A stretch of DNA of 64,000 nucleotides from NCBI GenBank assembly GCA_029204225.1, contig CM055097.1, positions 42,948,858-43,012,857 on the forward strand, written 5' to 3'. A program made the position numbers and the translations under genes. Below the pieces are notes generated by a model. The model made no database searches, was not told where the DNA came from, and saw only the letters and a list, made by a program, of their open reading frames with translations. This document shows positions 55,343-64,000 of the stretch, piece by piece (position 1 is the first letter of the stretch; each line of letters starts with the position of its first letter). The stretch is from Diphasiastrum complanatum (taxonomy: Eukaryota; Streptophyta; Lycopodiopsida; Lycopodiales; Lycopodiaceae).

Positions 55343-56680
55343 ATGAGCAAATCAAAGATAGTAGCATCTCCAATTCTCCCACCCTTGCAAGATGCACACT
55401 TGAATGGAAAAATCGCATGCAATTTGATGACTTGGCCTTTATCTTTGAGGTCCTTCTTGGAGCTCTCAAGTTTTGAGATTGACTCATCTTGCTTGTTGGC
55501 TAATGATGGAGACATTGATCCTTGGTGGATTGATAGTGGAACTACATCACACATGACATATTATGAGGAGTATTACTCATCCTTGATGGCATTTGAAGGT
55601 GACAAAAAAGTTATCTTCACGACCAATGATGGTGAGTGTGCAATCAAAGAGATTGGCACAATTCCTATTTCCCTCTCTACAAATAGGAATGTGAATTTGA
55701 GAGATGTTTTGTTCATTCATTCCATTACTAAAAACCTTCTTAGTGTAAGTCAATTGCTTGATAAGGGATTCAAGGTGGAGTAGCACAAGAGATTGGGGCA
55801 TCTCAACTTCAAGTCATTGGAGGTGATGGCAAAAAGGCAAGTTGTTTTTTGTCTTCCCAAATCTTTGTCAAGCATTAGTCATGTTTGTGAGCAATGTGCA
55901 CTTTCTAAGTCACATAGGTTACCTTATAAGAGATCTACATCTAGATTAAGTAAGTCTTTCCATCTTGTGCATTCGAATATTCATGGTTTATCTGCAATTG
56001 GCATTACTAATGCCAAGATGTATGTTACATTCATTGATGATTTTACTAGATTTTGTTGGGTCTATATACTAAACAACAAAGATGAGGTGTTTGATGTCTT
56101 TGTCAAGTTCAAGATTGCAAGAGAGGTTCAATTTTTCACAAAGATCAAGTGCTTGAGTGACAATGGTGGAGAGTACATATCTACCGGGAGTGGCTGAAAG
56201 GAAGAATAAAAATTTATGTGAAGGTGCCAAAGCCATGAGGTTAGGTGCTAATCTTCCTAAATCCTTTTGGGATCAAGCTTTTTGTGTGCTAATTTTCTAT
56301 GCAATAAATGGCTAAGTGTATTGGATGGAAAAACTCCTTTTGAAGTATTGTTTGGTAGGAGGCCAAGTGTCAAGTTTTTCAAAACTTTTGGTTGTATTTG
56401 CTATATCAACATCACTCTTGATAATAGAACCAAGGAGGATCCTTCTTCAAAGAAAGGTGTGTTTGTTGGCTATAGTGAGGTAAGCCAGACTTACAAGATC
56501 TACATTTCTTCAGCCAATAAAGTGGTCATTGGAAGAGATGTCATTTTTTATGAAAGAAATTTTTCAAAAGTTTCTTCAAGTGGTGGATCTAATATTCTTG
56601 ATGTTGATGATGTGATTGATAGTACTTTGGATGTTGATGGTGAAGGGCCTACTTCAAGTCAAAAGCAAGTTTTGTACTAA
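55343..56680 (+). pseudogene. chimeric copia I: protease, pre-integrase, integrase
   Basis: PWWIDSGTTSHMTYYEEYYS (55522-55580) and NLLSVSQLLDKGFKVE form the protease, ended by a stop at 55783. Pre-integrase GHLNFKSLEVMA and CEQCALSKSHRLPYKRS follow. Integrase has LVHSNIHGLS, where the first catalytic Asp is Asn, and CLSDNGGEYIS. A deletion removes the stretch before VAERKNKNLCEG, so TPQQNG is missing. FGCICYINITLDNRTKEDPS and VIGRDVIFYERN complete the part. No gag with a knuckle precedes it. Confidence 0.87.
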
Positions 56681-57480
56681 CCTCTTTTTATGAACCTACA
56701 TGTGTAAATGAAGCAAGGAACAAAGAGGAGTGGATCCAAGCAATGGATCTTGAATATCAAGCTCTTATGAAAAATGAAACATGGAGATTGGTGGAACTTC
56801 TAAAGGACAAGAAAGCTATTGGATGCAAGTGGATCTTCAAGGTGAAGACAACCCAAGATGGATCAATCAACAAGTACAAGAAAAAGTTAGTGGCAAAAGG
56901 ATATATATGCACAAGAGTATGGAATTGACTATGATGATATTTTTGCACCCGTGGCAAAGATGGTGAGCATTCGAGTCATTATTTCACTTGCTACACTTTT
57001 TGGATGGGATCTATGGCAATTGGATATCACTAATGCATTTTTGAATGGAGACTTGAAGAGGAAGTATTCATGGAGCAACCCGAGGGCTACATATCTCATG
57101 AAAAACCAAATCATGTTTGTTATTTGCAAAAGAGTTTGTATGGGCTTAAGCAAGCACCAAAGAGTTGGTATGCTAAGCTTAACACTTTTTTACTCTCTCA
57201 AAATTTTGTTATGAGTGAGTATGATCATTCACTCTATTATAGATTTGCTGGAAATCATGTTACTATGCTTCTAATCTATATGGATGATAGCATAGTGAGG
57301 TGGCAGATCACTTTGTGAGAGAACGAGTCATGGCAAAGGAAGTGGAGCTTCAACATGTCTCATCAAAGCAGTGTGTGACTGATATCTTCACCAAAGCATT
57401 GGGAAAAGACTTGTTTACAAAGCATAGGACTTCACTTGGAGTATTCTCAAAGTCTATGCTAAAACTAGTTGAAGAGGGAG
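56681..57480 (+). pseudogene. chimeric copia I: RT with internal deletion to RNase H end
   Basis: The RT block GCKWIFKVKTTQDGS, an inserted base near 56905, FAPVAKMVSIRVIISLA and NAFLNGDL, then YGLKQAPKSWYAKL and LIYMDDSIV (YMDD active site, 57270-57296). Immediately after, the sequence is HSEVADHFVRERVMAKEV and DIFTKALGKDLF, the very end of RNase H. About two thirds of the remaining pol is therefore deleted between 57290 and 57296. The end SKSMLKLVEEGV and the purine tract gaagagggag lead into the LTR. Confidence 0.88.
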
Positions 57481-58056
57481 TGTGAAAATTGTCAACTGTT
57501 TCGACATTTTATTTGACAATTTTGAAGGCCAAAGTGAAATCTCAACTTAGAATTAGTTTCATGAATGTCAATAAAACTCTAAATAGTGTTATTACTATTT
57601 TTAACAAGTAGCTAAGTGGATGAGGTTGAGTTTGGACCCATTCTAATTGGTTAAATTTGGTACATTGCATTGGGACTAATTTTTTTAGGTTTTTGGATAA
57701 GTACCTAGAAGTTGTCATTTTAGAGCATAGTTGGAGAATTGGGCCAAATGACATATTGGCTGTTATAAATAGTTGTACCTGCTCGAAAAACATATTCATT
57801 AGTTGATCATTTTGTGTGGAGATTTCATCTTTGTCGATTCTATGTCCATCTCATGTATCTTGAGTTTCTATGTGTAGAATGTTGATTTTCTTGTAGATCT
57901 TGAATCCACATGTTCATGATCAAATCTATGTGATATATGCAAGACTAGCATGTTAAAATTGTTGATTTTTGCCTTCTAACTAGTTCTAGATGTGTTGATC
58001 AAATTGACCCAAGATCAAAGATCCATTAAGTGCATTTTGGAACATAACTTTTCACA
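57481..58056 (+). repeat. copia I 3' LTR
   Basis: TGTGAAAATTGTCAACTG to ...AACTTTTCACA, 576 bp, with TATAAAT at 57764-57770 and gtgtagaatgttgatttt in the R/U5 part. It is not the same as the LTR at 53667-54296, so the two ends of this copy come from different families. Confidence 0.82.
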
Positions 58057-60814
58057 GATGGCACAACTCAAACCTCTCCAAGTAGAAGTGCCTTAGTAGT
58101 TGAACGAAAGAGCAAAGGGCATTCTTGGGTGAGAAAGGGAAATGAAGCAAGAATTAAAAGTGGGATTTTGAAAACTTAGAATTGCATAATGAAGTCCAAT
58201 ATTTTCACATTCCTAATTTTGGTTCCTACAATTGATTTTAAATCAACAAAGACAAACTGCTAGTCGTATTCATACTCAAAGTGATACCAATAGAAAACCT
58301 AGACAAACACCAAATTTTATCTCACACACACACACACACACACAATTATCTATTTAAGACTTTTTTCTTACAAAAGAAATCCCAACCACCATGGATCTAT
58401 AGCGGGCCTTGCGTCATTGTTATGGAGCCTATATCTTGCAACTTTTGACCGTTGAATTGGTGTGTTGAGTATAGCCTCTTGCCTCGCCTATTTATCCTCA
58501 ACAAATTTTTCCATCTTTTGAAAGTTTTACTTTTTATGATTTGGCTTTTATACTCGCAAATATATGAAGAGTTCAAACATCCAAAGTTGGAATATCCATT
58601 GGCAACTTGTGAACAATCATATGTCAACTTCCAATCTTCTGAGCCCTAGTTTATACATATAAAGGTATCTCAAATAATCTTGGAAATGAGAAGATTAATG
58701 GGAGAAGTTACATTGGTCTCCATGTCCTCTTCCTACTCATGAGAGGACATTCAAGGTAAGGGTTTCCATAGATACAATCCTTGCTTTTAATTATCACATT
58801 TTTTGGGATATGTTAAAGGCCCACTAATGAGATATAAGGAGGTAGTTGCATTGGCATTCATGTCATCCTTGAGCTCTTGAGCATACATTCCAGATACATG
58901 TGTCCATAGCTACAATCTTTGCATAGTGGCCCAGACTTTTGATTATTGCACCTGTGGGGACATGCTGCTTATTTTGAATATTCTTAACATCCATAACATT
59001 TAATTGGGAGATAACCACTTTCTTGATAATTGCACCCTAAAAAAATTCCCATTGGTCTTAGTTAAGCTAACTAATAAGACGAGATGAAAGGACAAGAATG
59101 GAATGATTACATTGTTTGTGCACACAACAAACGGTTTGAAATCTTACTTCATTGACAAACAGGGACTAAACGCATGCAGCCAGAAGGAAAAAAATCATGT
59201 TGCATTATTGTTCTTGAGTGCATTGTTTCACCACAACACTGCATTTACTGTAACTTAAGCTTTTCTTACTGGCACTGGTAAATACTAGAGAGCTTCAAAT
59301 CACGTAGTGTCAATTCTTCGGTTTCCCTGGTATTTTGCCCAAACCTCACAGAGTGCAATATGAGGCAATTTTTTGGATAAACCCTTCACGCGGAAGATTC
59401 ATCAAAAAAAATTGTGAAAAAGGAAAACCTCAAGAATTGACATTATGGGAAGGGCCATTTCTTGCAGCGCTTCTGCCCCTGTGGAGGAACCAGGACTTAG
59501 GGCCTTAGGCTAAGAATGGGCCTTCCTTCCTCAAAAAAAAATTTCACATATCAGTTAACCAGTTAATTCAACTTCCAGCTTTACTTTTTTTTTATATGAG
59601 TAGGCCTTGAGAAAAGGTTTGCGACATTACCATCACATGAAGTTTACAGCATCAGATGGTTGTAGCTTGTAAGTTATAGAATCTGCAATAATATACAAAT
59701 AAAACACACATAAACACATAGGCAAGACCATACAAAGAGGTTAAATTGAACTGCATACTCATCATAGCAATTGAGGAGATGCTTTGTATAGCCAATATTT
59801 TGCACACACGAGCTTCATATAATTAAGAACCCTTAATTGTGCAAAGCTCGATCATATTACAGACGACATGCAGCAACTCTCTAATGAAAGTTGGGTTGCT
59901 AAGGAAGAGCCGACTTTATCTTTATTGACACTGCCCACAAGAACTGGCTAGCAAGTTCTGACTCCATTGCAGGATACAAGAACATTGATTTGCAATACTA
60001 TCGATAGCTGCTTTTCTGCAGTTGGATACTGCACAAAATTGAAGCTGCCATGAAGATTCTTTTCACCGCAACACAACAGCTTCTTTCTGCAATGTGCATT
60101 CATTCTTATGAGAAAAGGTATGGCAGAATCATTTGTGATACAGGACAAGTAACAACATAAAACTAGCTGTAGATTGGAGCGAAGTACTTTTCAGTCCAAA
60201 TAGAATGATCAAAGGTAGAGGACTAGCAACTAAATTAAGCATCTATAAGTGAGTCAGTGTAACTTCAGAAAGTTGCTGCACACCAGAAATGCAAAGACAC
60301 TGCTGGCGACGTATTCAACACATCACACTGGATTTTTATCAAATATGAAAAGGAAAAGAAAAGGTATTGAAGACTTTCTACTTTCAGAGATGCATTCATA
60401 AAGGGTTTGGAATCACTGCACATACATAAAGATATCCGCAGAAGTAGTTTCTGGATGGAGTCAAGAGCAATCAAGTGGGATCGTGCATGTCTTAATGATT
60501 GCAGTTCCTTTAGGAGTATTTGTGGATCTAGAGGTTGACAGCAGTGTGATTTCTGTACCATGAGGTAAAAGAAAGGATTCAGGCTATATACGTCCAGCAT
60601 AAAAACATTAAGAAACCTTAAAACACTTGTATAGTTGAAGACTATAAATGTCGTGTTGCAAATATGCCACGCCAATCACACGACTGATATTTGTTAAAAG
60701 TACAACTAAATTTCAACATCTGAAAGCATACATACCATAAACTTGCAAGCAGTTGCACACATTGGCCACTTTACCCGTGTAACATGTATTACATCAAAAG
60801 AAGCATGCATAGCT
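58057..60814. other. sequence without recognisable gene
   Basis: Mostly unique-looking A/T-rich sequence. It holds a CA microsatellite, a diverged direct repeat of about 120 bp (near 58695-58815 and 58828-58965) and an A run (59534-59542). The part next to 60814 will include the 3' untranslated region of the protease gene. The minus-strand frame 60265-60675 (136 codons) has no recognised domain. Confidence 0.6.
58323..58344. repeat. (CA)11 microsatellite
   Basis: Twenty-two bases of perfect CA. Confidence 0.97.
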
Positions 60815-63734
60815 TTACTCCATAATGATAGGTTCAAAATCAGATTGTGTTGAATGTCCACTTGAACTTTCCTTCCTCTCTTTTGGCTCATTGGCAAAAA
60901 GACTCTCAATTAGTTTTCTGATAGTCTTCCTTAAACTAGAGGCTTCATCCGGGATGAACCAGTCCTGGCCAAACTACACAAGCAACAAATGTGAAAGGCA
61001 TTTAGTGTCTTGGCCCACGGATATCATTACTGAATGAGTAGATAAAGCCTCAACAGCAGCTAATTTTCCCATGTATTCCAAATGACTACAAAACAGAATC
61101 ATAAAAAAGCAACACACCTAAATTTGATCTTTGTTGTACATACCATGTTATCAATGTTCTCATAACCAAATGGCGAAGGTGGGTTCTCAACAAAGAGCTC
61201 TATGTAGTGCAATAAGAAAAGGCCACAATCAAACACATTCTGTTGCATTGGTACCTTGATAACCACATGCAGTACAAATAAGCTTTCATGTAAAAGCCAA
61301 AGCTCCTAACTGTATTTATACAGGCCAGACAACACACTCTGTAAATTTACAAATGGTCACATATCATGATGTAAATAACAAACTTTGTATGGGAAAGAGT
61401 AGATGCAATTCCTCAGGTCCTGAAGCTACTGATGACATTCATTTAGCTATAGACAGAACATGATGTAAAGAGTTTGAGAAGTCTTAGCACACCCGAACTT
61501 TCTTTCCTGAAATTAGAACATGAAGGAAAGAGTTTGAGAAGTCTTAACACACCCGAACTTTCTTTCCTTGAACATTTTCAGGCAAAAGCTTGCACCTCTG
61601 AAGATCTTTGGCACTTCCAATTCTATAGTTCCATTCCACTTCAAGATAGCTGCAAGGACTCAAATAAGCAAAATGAGAAAATGCTTTTCTACTTTCACTC
61701 TCTCAGCCACAAGTACAAGATGAGATTCAACCAGTAAACACATTGTCAAGATCCTTCTCACACCAAAAGTTAAGAACACCTTATCAGTGGGAACTCTTTT
61801 AAAAACATAATAGAGGATCTGCTGGAGCAGATAACCTGCAGCTCTAAACTTGGTTTGACGCTTCTCGCCGCATAGAAATGTTCAAAGAAATATCACAAGG
61901 GGAGGTGTGTTTGAGCATTTGAATGACTACGAGCTGAAATAGAAAAAAGCCAGGTTGAAAAACTCTAAAATGTTTTAAGTCATTTTTGCAACAAAGGCCT
62001 TAGGACTTGTGACCTAAGGTTGAAGGTTTTATGGTAACTAAATCATTAACAAGTAACCGCACACAGTTGCATACGTCATTTCGGAACACAATCTGGGAAA
62101 CGAGACTAGGGTGGTTTCCCGAATTGATCCAAAAAAAAATGAGCTTTTTGGGTTGTAATTGGTTTTTTTGGTTATCAATGGTTTATTATTTGGCTTCTTG
62201 TGGTTTTTTATTGGTGCTTTTGGTTTTTGATTTGTTTTTATTGGTATTTAGATTTTTATTGGTTTTTATTGAGTTTTAGGGTAAAAAATAGACAGAAAAA
62301 AAGCATTCCAAGCATATCACATTTGCAGCAGAACACATTCCGCTGCAAGTATATATGCCTCTGATAAATGAAAGGTCCCAATGGCCTAAATCATTGTCCA
62401 ATTATAACTGGATGGGGCCCAAGGAGGTGCCAAAAATATGCATGGATCAATACAATGTGCATACTTTAAAAGCTGACACTTTGTGCCATTATTGTTTAAC
62501 TACTAAATCTGATAATCAAATAATTGTCAATGACCAATAAGAAACCATATCCATATCAAATTGTCATATGATTATGGTTTTTATTAGGATCAAGGCCAAT
62601 TCAGCCTCACACCTGTCGGACAGAAGTCTTGATTTAAGATACGGTAGCAAGGGCAAAAATTTTCATGCGGAGTAATATTCCTTAATTTAGAGATTAAGAT
62701 CGTCCCAAAATGAAGGCTTGAAGGAAGATTCATGGTAAGACCCAAATTGGACCAGGATTAAAATTTAAATAAGCTCCCCAATTGATGTTTCCAAAGTACT
62801 CTCACCACTTTTTATCATGGCAAACGATTGTATTTATTCACCTCACTTATTTTATATATTCCCCAGTTCTAATATAAACATTTGCCTACTATGAACATAT
62901 GGTCTTGTAAATTTCAGTGTTCGCTGAAAAATTGGCAACACAAAAAATCTTTTGAATTTCATGAAAAGCACGAGTGAACAGCCAACCAAGTACGAACATT
63001 TGGTGCAGCTAATGTTGCTATCATAAACAGACAGGTTGAGTAAGGCTTCTAGCTAACCTTTTCAGAATCTTAAACAAGGCCTCAGTATTATGGCCATTCT
63101 CCATTGAATCGAGATGAAGTATGCATATCTGTGGGCTTTCCTTAATGTCTCCAACTTGTAAGCAAATAATTGCAAGGCTCCAATGTAAACTATGCATCAT
63201 CAGAATACAAATTTTCGTAAGAATTTCAAATTGCTTTTCTTCTATTGTTCATAAAGTTAAACAGAAAGAAAAGAGGTAGTCAAAACAAACAAAAAAGCAC
63301 CATGGAAAGTTGACAGATGCTGAATATTTTATGCACCCAGTAGCATGACCTTCAAAACAGATTATTGATTACAGTCATTGAAAGCAATCATGAATATCTT
63401 AAATGAGATGGCCTTACTTGTCATGTACTGGAACAAAGAGAAATGATCTCTCAAAAATATCTAGTCCCTTAATCCATTTCCTTAGTTTTATAAATCCATC
63501 TGTAGTCTTCTTTTTCCTCTGCTAAACGATCCACCACAACAGAGCTTCATTAGTAAGAGGAAACAGAGAATGGAAAACAGAAAGGGAAAATCATGAAGGG
63601 GGAGACAGGTGCAACCACATCCCCATCTCACCTGCAGATCTAAGGCTTCTGTAAGTTTCTTGAAGAAAAAAGTGTTGAAAAAGTGAAACTTCTTTTTTAG
63701 CTCAGGATTCGGGCATCTAGTTTCTTGAATATAC
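60815..63734 (-). CDS. ULP/SENP-family SUMO protease (peptidase C48), 3' six exons
   Basis: Cysteine protease that removes SUMO from proteins or matures SUMO, normally nuclear. Exons in transcript order: 63734-63632, 63518-63418, 63189-63058, 61649-61553, 61254-61144, 60973-60815 (TAA 60817-60815). All junctions are GT/AG and phases agree, giving one frame of about 233 codons. Blocks: FHFFNTFFFKKL, LRKWIKGLDIFE, VPVHDNLHWSLAIICL (catalytic His), ICILHLDSM (Asp), YLEVEWNYR, VPMQQNVFDCGLFLLHYIEL (Gln and Cys) and DWFIPDEASSLRKTIRKLI. The set His/Asp/Gln/Cys is complete. The layout resembles plant ULP2-like proteases. The 5' exons, with the domain start, lie beyond the window. No lesion is seen, so it is probably functional. 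Confidence 0.93.
61453..61572. repeat. 60-bp tandem duplication at an exon-intron border
   Basis: Two units of 60 bp (61453-61512, 61513-61572) share the 40-bp core aaagagtttgagaagtctta + cacacccgaactttctttcct with one difference in the core. On the gene strand each unit holds the end of the fourth listed exon and its GT donor (ttcgg|gtgtgt), so a second donor lies 60 bp downstream. Confidence 0.88.
61650..63057 (-). other. large intron of the SUMO protease gene
   Basis: 1408 bp between the His/Asp exon and the next exon. It holds a T/G-rich low-complexity stretch built from ggtttttattggt-like words (62142-62280). No exon-like frame with plausible splice sites or retroelement domain was seen. 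The other introns are 113-298 bp. Confidence 0.8.
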
Positions 63735-64000
63735 CTGGGAAGGACAGAAAATACACAATGCACACAAATATCTAGATTCAATAGAAAGTTATTAAGTGCA
63801 ACATTTAAGCACGGATGATACCAATGCAAGTCACACTGCTCACAAATAAGGAAGATCATAAATACAGAGAAATTTTCAGGGTAAACCAATCATGTCTTCC
63901 TTAAAAAGGATGAGCAATTGAACATGGTTGCTAATCAAACAAAGCCGACAAGTCAATTTATTGCCAACTATGTAATGCTTACTAAATGTAAACTATCTGC
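63735..64000 (-). other. start-side intron of the SUMO protease gene, runs out of window
   Basis: The minus strand ends in tgtccttcccag before the exon at 63734, a good acceptor. Upstream sequence is T-rich with scattered stops and shows no protease block, so it is read as intron; the preceding exon must lie beyond 64000. Confidence 0.65.

Noticed and set aside
55273-55554. Antisense 93-codon frame with CASCKGGRIGD and a Lys/Ser-rich stretch
   Set aside because: It overlaps the sense protease of element I and lacks a second Cys/His pair for a zinc knuckle; a chance frame is more likely, although a captured fragment is not excluded.
60265-60675. 136-codon minus-strand frame as a further exon of the protease gene
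   Set aside because: The preceding exon ends in a clear TAA at 60815 after a typical C-terminal part, and no matching splice signals or protease blocks were found; probably 3' untranslated or intergenic.

Overview
This window comes from a land plant nuclear genome with a large, repeat-rich background. The signs are many Ty1/copia elements primed by initiator tRNA-Met (TGGTATCAGAGC), two Ty3/gypsy elements primed by a tRNA-Asp-type site (TGGCATCGTTGCCGGGGA), and one intron-rich plant-type SUMO protease gene. I cannot name the species. About 58 kb of the 64 kb is nested retrotransposon, nearly all of it inactivated. The only gene that looks functional is on the minus strand at the right end.

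Layout. 1-4480: the 3' part of copia element A. 4481-8123: two copies of an unrecognised minus-strand ORF ('ORF-U'), separated by an LTR and leader of copia family B and followed by a gypsy integrase fragment. 8124-10143: non-coding LTR-like sequence. 10144-21665: gypsy 1 (minus), with a deleted copia (C, 16088-19463) in its gag, flanked by a perfect GATCT duplication. 21646-37950: gypsy 2 (plus), head-to-head with gypsy 1. Gypsy 2 is split by copia D (26346-31165, 3' end missing) and by copia E (31399-37546, minus), which is flanked by CACCCT duplications. Removing E rejoins the gypsy 2 integrase frame. 37951-38573: LTR end and leader of copia family F.

38574-51117 is the most informative part. 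Copia B (minus) sits inside copia G, and about 9.07 kb (38574-47639) appears to have been inverted, with one break inside the 3' LTR of B and the other inside the leader of F. Undoing this inversion makes five separate things fit: the two halves of the B LTR, the F leader and gag, the target duplication of G, the long ORF of G, and the host ORF around G. G itself is odd. It keeps gag and protease, but integrase is replaced by a long unrecognised reading frame that runs into a degenerate RT-like segment.

51118-58056: the rest of the sequence around G, a full gypsy-type LTR (51842-52630), a second diverged LTR, and copia fragments including chimeric element I with a 3' LTR at 57481-58056. 58057-60814: sequence without a recognisable gene. 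60815-63734: six exons of a ULP/SENP-type (C48) protease with the complete His/Asp/Gln/Cys set. Its 5' exons lie beyond the window.

The elements do not form a pathway. They record successive insertions (A and B into ORF-U; C into gypsy 1; D and E into gypsy 2; G into gypsy-like sequence; B into G; then the inversion). Across unrelated families the LTR ends and leaders share a G-box palindrome (TTCACACGTGTGAA and variants), which is the main regulatory-looking theme of the window.
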